From: CAZUVM01 sp964623885
GTDB lineage: Bacteria > Verrucomicrobiota > Verrucomicrobiia > Limisphaerales > UBA8199
Direction of reading: 5' to 3'
Length of the DNA stretch: 55,092 nt
Assembly: GCA_964623885.1 (NCBI GenBank)
Contig: CAZUVM010000161.1
Location: forward strand, 1-55,092
Below the pieces are notes generated by a model, which had not been told where the DNA came from, made no database searches, and saw nothing but the letters and a program-made list of their open reading frames with translations. A program made the translations under genes and the position numbers. Every line of letters starts with the position of its first letter. Position 1 is the stretch's first letter. Positions 1 through 8,306 of this stretch are shown one piece after another.

Positions 1-2
1 TC

Positions 3-2012
3 GAAAACATCCATCGCCATATGGCGTCGGGTAAACCACTCAACGATGCTATTCTGGATGGCGCGCAGGAGATCGCCATGCCCGCCTTTGTCTCTACGCT
101 CTGCATTTGCATTGTGTTCGTGCCGATGTTCTTTTTGACCGGGGTGGCGCATTACCTGTTCGTGCCGCTGGCCGAAGCGGTGGTTTTTGCCATGCTCGCC
201 AGCTACGTCATTTCGCGAACGCTCGTTCCAACGCTGGTGATGTATTTTTATCGCAACGTAAAGCACGACAACGATGGAGCGCACGGTTCGGCGAAGAGTG
301 CCGGAGCACTCACCAGGGTTTTCCGGCCTTTCTCTGCCATTCAGGCTGCGTTCGAGCGATGGTTCGATTCGTTTCGGGAGGGTTACCGGCTGTTGTTGGG
401 AGCGGTGCTGCACCATCGCGGCGTGTTTGCTTTGCTGTTCCTTGCGTTTTGCGTTGGGAGCATGCTGCTGGTTCCGCAATTGGGCCAGGATTTCTTTCCC
501 AGTGTCGATGCGGGCCAATTCCGGTTACATGTTCGCACTCGCAGCGGAACGCGGATCGAGGAAACGGCCAAGCTCATCGACCAGATTGAGCAAGCCGTCC
601 GCAGCGAAATTCCGGCCGCCGAGTTTCACGGAATGCTCGACAACATCGGCATTCCGGCTTCGAGCATCAATCTGACCTACAGTGACAGCGGGTTGCTGGG
701 GACAGGGGATGCGGACGTTTTGGTGTCGTTGCAACGCGACCATCGCCCGACTTCGGAGTATATCACGCGCCTGCGCCGCCGATTGCCACGGGAATTTCCG
801 GGCACGCAGTTTTATTTTCTGCCTGCGGATATCGTGAGCCAGTCGATTAACTTTGGCCTGCCCGCTCCTTTCGATATCCAGGTGGTCGGGCGCGCGCAGG
901 CGCAGAATCGGGAGATCGCGGGGCGGTTGGCGGAACGCATTCGCCAGATCCCCGGGGCGGTGGATGTCCGCGTGCAACAACCAGCGGACCTGGCTAAATT
1001 GGATTTCGATATCGACCGCAGCAAAGCATCGGAGATGAACCTCGCGGAGCGCGACGTGGCGGGCGCGGTATTGCTTAGTCTCAGCGGCAGCGGCCAGGTG
1101 CAACCCGCGTACTGGATCGATCCCCGGACCGGCATCCAGTACCTGGTCAACATTCGGGTGCCCGAGCATCGGATCGATTCGCTGTCCGCGCTGAATTCGA
1201 TTCCGATCAATGCCAGCCGGCCAGGGCAGGGAGACGTGCAGTTGCTGGCAAACCTGGCGGCGGTTCATCGCACGAACGGGCCACCGGTGATCTCGCATTA
1301 TAATATTCTGCCGGTGATCGATGTTTACGGCGGGGTCAGCGGACGCGATCTCGGCGGCGTTTTGCGGGAGATCAAGCCGCTGGTGGCGCAGGTTGAAAAG
1401 GAGCTGCCCAAAGGGAGTTTCATCATCGTGCGCGGGCAGGCGCAAACGATGCATTCGAGCTTTGCCGGGTTGAGCCTCGGGCTGGTGATGGCGATGGTTT
1501 TGATTTACCTGTTGCTGGTGGTTAATTTCCAGAGCTGGCTGGATCCGTTTATCATTATTACGGCATTGCCGGGTGCCCTCGCCGGCGTAGTGTGGGCGCT
1601 GCATCTGACGTTCACCACGTTGAGCGTGCCGGCGCTGATGGGCGCGATCATGAGCCTGGGCGTTGCGACCGCCAATTCCGTGCTGGTGGTAACCTTCGCT
1701 CGCGCCGCCTGGCAGCAGGGGCAGGACCCGCTCACCGCAGCGTGGGAGGCTGGAGTGGGCCGGCTGCGCCCCGTGCTGATGACCGCCACGGCAATGGTCA
1801 TTGGCATGCTCCCGATGGCCCTTGCCTTGGGTGAAGGCGGAGAACAGAATGCGCCATTGGGTCGCGCGGTGATCGGCGGGCTGGTCGTAGCAACTTTGGC
1901 AACCCTGTTTTTTGTGCCCGTCGTGTTCAGTCTCCTGCATCGTGCTGCCGCGCCTCACGTGGTCCCTGCCGCCGAGGCGGGCGGGCTCGACCCCGCGCCA
2001 TTGGGTGCGTGA
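3..2012 (+). CDS. RND multidrug efflux pump, inner-membrane subunit (5' truncated)
   Basis: C-terminal part of an AcrB/HAE1-type proton-driven efflux permease; the reading frame is open to the window edge, so the N-terminal third is missing. The fragment (669 residues) begins in the conserved stretch before the second half of the first transmembrane bundle (GKPLNDAILDGAQEIAMPA, then FVPMFFLTGVA), followed by the large periplasmic loop (about residues 150-470) and a second helix bundle (about 480-645) ending in LATLFFVPVVFSLL, all typical of the family. It is followed after 18 nt by the membrane-fusion subunit and then by the outer-membrane channel, so it leads a tripartite export operon. The order pump-adaptor-channel is less common than adaptor-pump-channel. 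Substrate cannot be told from sequence. Family assignment is very secure. Confidence 0.95.
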   Translation, partial: ENIHRHMASGKPLNDAILDGAQEIAMPAFVSTLCICIVFVPMFFLTGVAHYLFVPLAEAVVFAMLASYVISRTLVPTLVMYFYRNVKHDNDGAHGSAKSAGALTRVFRPFSAIQAAFERWFDSFREGYRLLLGAVLHHRGVFALLFLAFCVGSMLLVPQLGQDFFPSVDAGQFRLHVRTRSGTRIEETAKLIDQIEQAVRSEIPAAEFHGMLDNIGIPASSINLTYSDSGLLGTGDADVLVSLQRDHRPTSEYITRLRRRLPREFPGTQFYFLPADIVSQSINFGLPAPFDIQVVGRAQAQNREIAGRLAERIRQIPGAVDVRVQQPADLAKLDFDIDRSKASEMNLAERDVAGAVLLSLSGSGQVQPAYWIDPRTGIQYLVNIRVPEHRIDSLSALNSIPINASRPGQGDVQLLANLAAVHRTNGPPVISHYNILPVIDVYGGVSGRDLGGVLREIKPLVAQVEKELPKGSFIIVRGQAQTMHSSFAGLSLGLVMAMVLIYLLLVVNFQSWLDPFIIITALPGALAGVVWALHLTFTTLSVPALMGAIMSLGVATANSVLVVTFARAAWQQGQDPLTAAWEAGVGRLRPVLMTATAMVIGMLPMALALGEGGEQNAPLGRAVIGGLVVATLATLFFVPVVFSLLHRAAAPHVVPAAEAGGLDPAPLGA

Positions 2013-2030
2013 AATGCATTTCGTTCCCCT

Positions 2031-3245
2031 ATGAACCCTACTAACCAGACTCTCGAAACCTCGGCCCGGCCGCGGCCCCCATCCGCTGCCCTGGAGGATG
2101 CCGCGGCCGCGGCAGGCTCCAAGCTGCGCAATGCCGCGATTGTGGCGGGAGTATTGATTGTGGTCGGAGTGCTGGCCGGGTTATTGCCGCGATGGCATCA
2201 CCGCAAGGCTCTGGACTCGGAAACCAAAGACCTGGCAATGCAAACGGTCAGGGTCGTGTCGCCTGCGCCCAGCGCGGTTGCGCCCAATCTGATGCTCCCG
2301 GCCGAAGTAAAGCCATTGTTCGAAGCGCCGATTTACGCGCGCGCCAATGGCTATTTGAAACGCTGGCTCGTGGATATTGGGTCGGTTGTTAAGGAAGGCG
2401 ATTTGCTGGCCGAGATTGACACGCCGGAGCTGGATCAAGAGTTGGTGCAAGCCCGCGCCCAACTCGCGCAGGCGGAAGCAGCGCTCGGTCTCGCAAAGAC
2501 CACGGCTGCCCGCTGGGCCGAATTGCTCAAAACGGCGAGCGTGAGCGAACAGGAATCCGCCGAGAAACAGGCCGACCTTGAGCTCAAACAGGCCAACGTC
2601 GAAGCTGCCAAAGCTAATGTGGCCCGGTTGGAAGAACTGCAACATTTCCAAAATGTAAAAGCGCCGTTCAATGGCACGATCACCGTGCGCAACACGGATG
2701 TTGGCCAGCTCATTACCGCCGGCAGCGCCCACGAATTATTTCGTCTGGCTCAGACCGGCACGTTGCGCGTATATGTGCGCGTGCCGCAGCTTGCGGCGCG
2801 GAGCGTTGCCATCGGGCAAATGGCTGAGCTGAGCATTCCCGAAATCCCCGGAAAAACCTTCCCTGCCAAAGTGGTCCGCACCTCCGGCGCTATGAGCGCC
2901 GATTCCCGCACGCTGCTCGTCGAGCTTGAGGTTGATAATTCCAAGAGCGAGATTCTTTCGGGCACGTACGCGCAGGTCTGTTTTACTGAGACGGATCCCC
3001 AAGCCCCGCTGACTGTCCCCGCGAACGCGTTACTCTTTCGTTCCGAAGGCCCGCAGGTGGGCGTTGTTGATGGCAATGGCAAAGTGACGCTACGCAGCGT
3101 CACTTTGGGCCGGGACATGGGGCCTGTCATTGAAATCGTCAAAGGTCTCTCCGCGAACGATCGCGTGATCCTCAATCCCGCGGATTCGCTCGTTAGCGGC
3201 ACCACCGTTCGCATTGCCGAAGCGGAACAAAAGGCGGCGCCATAA
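2031..3245 (+). CDS. RND efflux periplasmic adaptor (membrane fusion protein, HlyD/AcrA family)
   Basis: Adaptor linking the inner-membrane RND pump to the outer-membrane channel across the periplasm. The 404-residue protein has a basic N-terminus and a single hydrophobic anchor at about 33-52 (NAAIVAGVLIVVGVLAGLL). A lipoyl-like domain follows (PIYARANGYLKRWLVDIGS, EGDLLAEIDTPELDQE), then an Ala/Gln/Glu-rich coiled-coil hairpin (about 135-205), the second lipoyl half (VKAPFNGTITVRNTDVGQL) and beta-barrel and membrane-proximal domains. It starts 18 nt after the pump stop codon, so it is almost certainly co-transcribed. Length and domain order are normal for the family. The N-terminal anchor suggests inner-membrane attachment rather than lipidation, as there is no lipobox. 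Confidence 0.95.
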   Translation: MNPTNQTLETSARPRPPSAALEDAAAAAGSKLRNAAIVAGVLIVVGVLAGLLPRWHHRKALDSETKDLAMQTVRVVSPAPSAVAPNLMLPAEVKPLFEAPIYARANGYLKRWLVDIGSVVKEGDLLAEIDTPELDQELVQARAQLAQAEAALGLAKTTAARWAELLKTASVSEQESAEKQADLELKQANVEAAKANVARLEELQHFQNVKAPFNGTITVRNTDVGQLITAGSAHELFRLAQTGTLRVYVRVPQLAARSVAIGQMAELSIPEIPGKTFPAKVVRTSGAMSADSRTLLVELEVDNSKSEILSGTYAQVCFTETDPQAPLTVPANALLFRSEGPQVGVVDGNGKVTLRSVTLGRDMGPVIEIVKGLSANDRVILNPADSLVSGTTVRIAEAEQKAAP

Positions 3246-3284
3246 AATTGAGGGTGGGCAACCAGCGTCAACCGTTTGGATGAG

Positions 3285-3431
3285 AACCACGGATGGACAC
3301 AGATGGACACAGATAAGGCTGCGGGCCGGCAGCTTAGCTTGGCGCATTCACAGAATCGTAAGCCGTTTGAGTAATGATGGCATTTGGCGGTTGTCCCTCG
3401 AATCCGTGTTAATCGGTGTTAATCCGTGGTT
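3285..3431. repeat. Inverted-repeat element with 30-nt arms
   Basis: Left arm 3285-3314 and right arm 3402-3431 are imperfect inverted repeats, 24 of 30 positions matching, and each arm is itself a 10-nt tandem pattern of the type ACGGATGGAC/ACAGATGGAC. The 87-nt spacer shows no gene. Related single or paired arms occur at 27120-27150, 32508-32540 and 43965-44039. It lies between the adaptor and channel genes of the efflux operon and appears to supply the 5' end of the channel reading frame. Confidence 0.7.
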
Positions 3432-4917
3432 CACAAGATCAGCGATCAGACGGTTGCAAGTATTGGTCGCACTGGGGGCGCTCGGGTTTCTACTCGCCGG
3501 ATGCAAAGTCGGGCCGGATTATAAGCGTCCCAGCGCCTTGGCCACGAACGCAATACCCTCCCAGTTCTCCGAAGCTTCTTCGACCAATGCCGAATGGAAA
3601 CCTGCTGAACCATCGGCCCATTTGCCCCGTGGAGTTTGGTGGAGTGTGTTCGATGACGGTGAACTGGCGCGGCTTGAAGATCTCGCTTCCACCGGCAACC
3701 AGCAATTAGCGGCCGCCCTGGCCAGGTTCGAAGAAGCGCGCGCCTCCGTGAGCATCACGCGCGCTGATCTCTTTCCGCAAGTTGAGCTGGATCCCAGTTA
3801 CGTGCGCCAGCGCACGAGCTTGAATCAGCCGCAAAACGGACATGCCGCCGGCCTCTCGCCTACCTACAATACTTTTACACTCGCGCTGCAAGCCGGGTGG
3901 GAAGTGGATTTGTGGGGGCGCGTCAGGCGCCAGGTCGAATCCGCGCGCGCGCAACTAGTTGGAAGCGCTGATGACCTGGCCAGCGCGCGCCTCGCCATCC
4001 AGGCTGACTTGGCTACTGATTATTTTACGTTGCGCGCTTTGGATGCGGAGGAGAATCTACTGCTCCGCTCCGTCGAAGCTTTTCGCCACTCTCTCGATTT
4101 GACGGTGAACCGGCGCAAAGGTGGCATTGCTACCGACCTGGATGTTTCCCAGGCGGAGACCCAGCTTCGGAGCACAGAAGCGGAACTGCCGGCGCTGCGT
4201 CTCCAACGAGTGAGGCTAGTACATGCGATGGCGACTTTGTGCGGCCTGCCGGCGAGTGGATTTCGATTTGAGCCAACCCCGGCGGAGTCCACGAACCCTC
4301 CCGTGGTGCCGGTTTCGGTCCCAAGTGAATTGCTTGAGCGCCGGCCGGACGTTGCCAGCGCCGAACAACGCATGGCCGCGGCCAATGCTCAAATCGGTGT
4401 GGCGCAGGCAGCATTCTATCCGCGGGTCCGCATTAATGGCCTGGCGGGGTTCCAATCGATTGACGCCTCGACATGGTTCGATTGGCCCAGCCGGTTGTGG
4501 GCCGTTGGGCCGTCCATTCAACTGCCTCTGTTCACCGGCGGCCAAAACCGCGCGCAGCTCGCTTTCGCCCGTGCCACCTACGATGAAATGGTTGCTACCT
4601 ACCGTCAGACCGTGCTCGCGGCGTTTCAGGAAGTCGAAGATCAACTCGCGGCGCAGCGCTTACTCGAGGAGCAACTTGTAGCCCAGGGCGCGGCCTTAAC
4701 CGCCGCCCAACGCACTCTGGACATCGCGAATAACCGATATAAGGCGGGTTTGGTGACCTATCTGGAAGTGGCGGTGGCCCAAAGCTCCGAGCTGAATATC
4801 GAGCAGACAGTGGTACAATTGCGAGGACAAAAGCTCGTTGCCGCCGTCGGTCTGATCCGCGCGCTGGGCGGCGGTTGGGAAGCACCTGCTGAGCCCGAGC
4901 GCAGCGCGAAACGCTAG
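3406..4917 (+). CDS. RND efflux outer-membrane channel (OprM/NodT-type lipoprotein)
   Basis: Outer-membrane exit duct of the tripartite pump. After a hydrophobic leader ending LGFLLAGCKVGPDYKRP (lipobox Cys encoded at 3502), the protein carries two OEP repeats with characteristic stretches: GVWWSVFDDGELARLEDLA, ADLATDYFTLRALDAEE, RRPDVASAEQRMAAANAQIG, and PLFTGGQNRAQLAFARATYDE. The start is uncertain: the open frame extends back to 3214, overlapping the adaptor gene, but the DNA between about 3285 and 3431 is an inverted-repeat element and gives implausible peptide. GTG 3406, inside the right arm of that element, gives a 32-residue leader before the Cys; TTG 3454 is another option. The repeat sits between adaptor and channel genes, so expression of the channel may be partly separate. 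Confidence 0.92.
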   Translation: MLIGVNPWFTRSAIRRLQVLVALGALGFLLAGCKVGPDYKRPSALATNAIPSQFSEASSTNAEWKPAEPSAHLPRGVWWSVFDDGELARLEDLASTGNQQLAAALARFEEARASVSITRADLFPQVELDPSYVRQRTSLNQPQNGHAAGLSPTYNTFTLALQAGWEVDLWGRVRRQVESARAQLVGSADDLASARLAIQADLATDYFTLRALDAEENLLLRSVEAFRHSLDLTVNRRKGGIATDLDVSQAETQLRSTEAELPALRLQRVRLVHAMATLCGLPASGFRFEPTPAESTNPPVVPVSVPSELLERRPDVASAEQRMAAANAQIGVAQAAFYPRVRINGLAGFQSIDASTWFDWPSRLWAVGPSIQLPLFTGGQNRAQLAFARATYDEMVATYRQTVLAAFQEVEDQLAAQRLLEEQLVAQGAALTAAQRTLDIANNRYKAGLVTYLEVAVAQSSELNIEQTVVQLRGQKLVAAVGLIRALGGGWEAPAEPERSAKR

Positions 4918-4944
4918 CTAGAGCTTGTCCAAAGAAGCTACTAA

Positions 4945-5010
4945 TGTAGGGGACGTCGTAAGGAGTCCCAATTTCAAATCAGCCAGAGATTCCTTACGTC
5001 GTCTCCTACA
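4945..5010. repeat. Palindromic element, 23-nt arms, between convergent genes
   Basis: Arms 4945-4967 and 4988-5010 match at 20 of 23 positions when inverted, with a 20-nt loop. The cores read GACGTCGTAAGGA and TCCTTACGTCGTC. It sits between the ends of the convergent channel gene and the FG-GAP gene, so it could act as a bidirectional transcription stop, although no T-run follows. A degenerate half copy (15 of 17 matches to one arm) lies at 24099-24115, which suggests a dispersed palindrome family. Confidence 0.6.
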
Positions 5011-5046
5011 GCTTTAGGAGCGGGTTCTAGGTAGCTCAGGTTTGTC

Positions 5047-8000
5047 TTAGTAAGGAACAAGCCGATAAAATCGTGACTCGGCTGAAGCAGGTGGCACGCG
5101 GCCGTTCTGGCCGGTGTCGGGAAACAGTACCGTTCCGCCGGGCATGTTGGTGAACACCTCCATCAATTGCCAAGCACCTGCGGACGACCTATCGCAAGAC
5201 AGGATTTGCCAAACGCTGCCTGGTGGAGTCGTGGCGGAGATTTGTGGCGTGGCTTTGCTCGTGCACTGCACACTAAGCCGAGGCGCCAAAGAGATGTACG
5301 GCATGGCCTGCAGTTTGAGATCAAACGCGACATCGTCGTAATCCGATCCCCAGGTATTCGGCAATTGAACGCTGATCACGTTGGTGCCCGGTGTCAGCAA
5401 CGAAAGGAATGGCGTTAGATCGCAATAGCGCGTTTCGTTTCCTTGCAGGCTGTCGACATCGACCGAAGATCTAACCGTCGCGCCATTCAGATAAATCTGC
5501 AACGGGGTCACATCCGTGCACGTGCCCGATAAGAGCAATTCCTGCAGGTTGTTCGTGGGCACGATAAATTTGAGCCGGAAGAAATAGTTGGGCAGGAACT
5601 GAGCGACACGGGTCGTGATATTGGTCGGAGCGCTGCCATTGCCGAATTTAGCCGGGCCCATTGGCCATCCCGAATCATTGAAAGCTGCTGAAAACCAATT
5701 GACCGGAGGATTCGTCGAGTAGCGCCAGTTCGAACCAAACGGGATCAGCGTGATCCAATTGGTCGCTGCAGGTGATGGTATCTGCCGAAAGAAAACGTTG
5801 TCCAAAAACATCGAGCCGCTGCCGGGTGCGGCAATGGTGTAGCGGTGGCGCAACTCGATGTTTGGCAAACCTGGCGGCAGTTGAAACGTGCGATTCTCGT
5901 AGGTCCAGTTTTCCTGATTCGTGCCGATGACAAAATGCGGTGTGAAATAAAATGGGTAGGGCAGGGCAGGGCGGTCGTTGGTGTTATAACCGGTCTTCGT
6001 CGAACTCCATTCCAGCCAATGTTCGGATGGTTGGGAAATGCCGGCGCTCTTAAACCAGGCGCCATAACTGTAGAAATTGCCGGGCGTAACGTAGATGGTG
6101 CAATCCGCGATTCCGTATTGATTGTATTGCGCAATGGTGCTGTTGTCGCCCTGGTTCAAGAGCGCGATCTGCATCGATTGCAGGCCCTGATACGAGACGT
6201 TGGTGCTGACCATCATGTTTGTGAAATCCAAAGTGCCGGTGAACCATTTGTCCCAATGGCTGTTATCGTTTTCCTCAAAGCCGGCGTTGGCGATCAGGTT
6301 GCTGTTCAGCAGCGATAACACCGCAAACGGCGCGGACAAAACCGTGTTGGTGGCATACACGGCACCGACCTCATAGAAGTACTGCCAGCCGGGTCTCAAA
6401 TTGTAATCGGTATAAGAAGCCGTGTTAGCGGTGAGCGTGGCAACCTGGAGGAAAGGGCCAGAAGCTTGCTCGGCCCGATACAAGCGGTAGAGTTGGGCGG
6501 CGCTGGAATTGGTCCAGCTGAAGCTTGTGCGATTGTAGCCTGAGCTCTTTCCGGTGACGAACGGCGTGCCGGGCGGGTACAGCGAAACGCCGCAATTGCC
6601 GTCGCGGCGCATGTTGCCTCGGTGCGTCGCCCAGGAAACTAGGTTTGTGCTGGTCGAACCGAAGTTCTGAACGAATACCTGGCCCGACAGCGAACGGTAG
6701 ATCACGTCAAGGCGACCGACGCCTTCGACATCCGCTAAAGCCGGTATGTGCTTCAATCCCCCCGGGACCGGAATGGTTTGTTTCAAGGTTCCGTCCAGAG
6801 CATAGATCAGCAGATTGCCGGTGGACGGATTTATTGATGGGTTATAGGTACCAATGACGATCTCCTCCTGTCCATCGCCGTCCACATCGCCTACGACGGG
6901 CGGAGTAGGCAGGTAGGGGTAGAAGTTTTTAGGCCATCCGGGCCGGTCGACCAGTTCGACACCATTCCAAAAACGGAAGGTTATTGAATAGGAGTGGTTG
7001 AACCCCAGGACATCGATGTGGTTGTCGTGGTCCGGATTGATGGGAATAAGCGACGCGCTGTTGAGCCAGCCGAAATTATTAACGAGGTCCAGATGCGGCA
7101 GCCAGCGGCGCCAGAGGATCGTGCCGTCGTCATCAAGAACGGTTTCGTTCGGCTGCCACATCGAGCTGAGCTGCGTGCCGGCCACGAGCGCTTCGTCGAG
7201 ACCGTCTCCATCGAGGTCGGCGGCGTAGACGTCGATAGGCACCTGGTACGAGCCGGTCATCAGTCGCTGGTTTTTGCCGAATTGCCGGTGCAGCATGCCT
7301 TTGCCAAACAAGCCGAAGGGCTGGCTCTTGTCGAAGCACACCACGCTGTCGCTGTCGTTCAATTCGTAAATCTGCAGTGGTCCAGTGCGCTTGGGCCGGC
7401 CGACGGCGAGGCCGGCTTCGACGAGGTGATGCAGGTGATAAACGAAATTCTGCGCGCCCGTGTTGAGATTGAAGGTGACCACGCCGCCCGACCAGGCTTC
7501 ACCCATGGCGCCCCAGGGTCCAACGCCGTAGATGGATTGCATGAATGGGTTGTAATCCTGTCCGCCAGTAATCGGATCGGGGAGAATTTTCCAGGCGGTG
7601 ATGATCTCCGGATTGCCGTTGCCGGCCAAATCCATCACCACGGGCGGTGAGACTTGCGACGAGAAATCTGCGGTAGGCGGCAGAAAATTGACCCAAAGAC
7701 CGGTGGGATACCAATAAAAGCCGTTGGTGACCGTGTGGTAGCCTCCGTCGGGGACATAATCGGTATAATCAACGGTGTTCGACCACATGACCGAACCATT
7801 TCCTCGCAGTGCAATAACATGGTTGCCGCGAGTGAAAATAATCTCGTCACGCCCATCGTGGTCCAGATCATAAATTGTCGGCGAAGTATTGATAGCATCG
7901 CCGCCGCCGACGTATGGGAATCCGGGCAGGCGTTGCCCAGTGTAGGTAAACGCATCCAGATACCAGGTGCCGGTGGAATCGCGATAAGGGATGACGATGG

Positions 8001-8178
8001 CTTTGTCGCGTGTGCCGAGCAGGTTCGCCACTGCCAGGGTGCCCAGGTGCCAACCGCTATCGCTTACCTGGAAGGAAGAGATTTGTGCTGCAGGAGCGGA
8101 AAGGGAAGTTGCGAAAGCGGCGAGACAAAACAGGAGAGGTCCCGCCGTACATCGCGCGGGCTTCAGTGGTAATGCCAT
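5047..8178 (-). CDS. Secreted FG-GAP/VCBS repeat protein with C-terminal binding-like modules
   Basis: Large exported protein (1043 residues from ATG 8178). That start gives a clean signal peptide (GPLLFCLAAFATSLSAPAAQ); the frame continues upstream to 8211. The N-terminal half carries FG-GAP-like blades with calcium-binding-loop motifs (DLDHDGRDEI, DLDGDGLDEA, DVDGDGQEEI), expected to form a beta-propeller. A fibronectin-III-like stretch follows (SFSWTNSSAAQLYRLYRAE), then a jelly-roll-like module beginning LIANAGFEENDNSHWDKW, and a second beta-rich module. It ends with a beta-rich tail finishing ESRFYRLVPY, a C-terminal type that recurs in Verrucomicrobiota secreted proteins. The exact ligand is unknown; a role in extracellular polysaccharide binding is inference. 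It is the neighbour of the giant CotH protein and has the same orientation. Confidence 0.85.
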   Translation of the reverse strand: MALPLKPARCTAGPLLFCLAAFATSLSAPAAQISSFQVSDSGWHLGTLAVANLLGTRDKAIVIPYRDSTGTWYLDAFTYTGQRLPGFPYVGGGDAINTSPTIYDLDHDGRDEIIFTRGNHVIALRGNGSVMWSNTVDYTDYVPDGGYHTVTNGFYWYPTGLWVNFLPPTADFSSQVSPPVVMDLAGNGNPEIITAWKILPDPITGGQDYNPFMQSIYGVGPWGAMGEAWSGGVVTFNLNTGAQNFVYHLHHLVEAGLAVGRPKRTGPLQIYELNDSDSVVCFDKSQPFGLFGKGMLHRQFGKNQRLMTGSYQVPIDVYAADLDGDGLDEALVAGTQLSSMWQPNETVLDDDGTILWRRWLPHLDLVNNFGWLNSASLIPINPDHDNHIDVLGFNHSYSITFRFWNGVELVDRPGWPKNFYPYLPTPPVVGDVDGDGQEEIVIGTYNPSINPSTGNLLIYALDGTLKQTIPVPGGLKHIPALADVEGVGRLDVIYRSLSGQVFVQNFGSTSTNLVSWATHRGNMRRDGNCGVSLYPPGTPFVTGKSSGYNRTSFSWTNSSAAQLYRLYRAEQASGPFLQVATLTANTASYTDYNLRPGWQYFYEVGAVYATNTVLSAPFAVLSLLNSNLIANAGFEENDNSHWDKWFTGTLDFTNMMVSTNVSYQGLQSMQIALLNQGDNSTIAQYNQYGIADCTIYVTPGNFYSYGAWFKSAGISQPSEHWLEWSSTKTGYNTNDRPALPYPFYFTPHFVIGTNQENWTYENRTFQLPPGLPNIELRHRYTIAAPGSGSMFLDNVFFRQIPSPAATNWITLIPFGSNWRYSTNPPVNWFSAAFNDSGWPMGPAKFGNGSAPTNITTRVAQFLPNYFFRLKFIVPTNNLQELLLSGTCTDVTPLQIYLNGATVRSSVDVDSLQGNETRYCDLTPFLSLLTPGTNVISVQLPNTWGSDYDDVAFDLKLQAMPYISLAPRLSVQCTSKATPQISATTPPGSVWQILSCDRSSAGAWQLMEVFTNMPGGTVLFPDTGQNGRVPPASAESRFYRLVPY

Positions 8179-8306
8179 AATCCGCGTGCTAGTGCGCGCG
8201 GACTCTAGCAAGAGGGCACGTGGAATGGCGCCTAGGAAATTCCCAGGGTCGGAGGGATACGGTCAGCAAACCAGGTTTCGCGGCTATAGAGGGCTAGGGC
8301 CCGCAG

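Noticed and set aside
525..1958. Long open frame (477 codons) on the minus strand inside the RND pump gene
   Set aside because: It is antisense to strongly conserved efflux-pump sequence, is His/Arg/Gln-rich low-complexity peptide with no recognisable motif, and reflects high third-position GC of the real gene.
6994..7650. Plus-strand open frame of 218 codons inside the FG-GAP gene
   Set aside because: It mirrors the reverse complement of DGDG-type repeats (giving repeated VAVDV/GEA patterns) and lies wholly within a well-supported gene.
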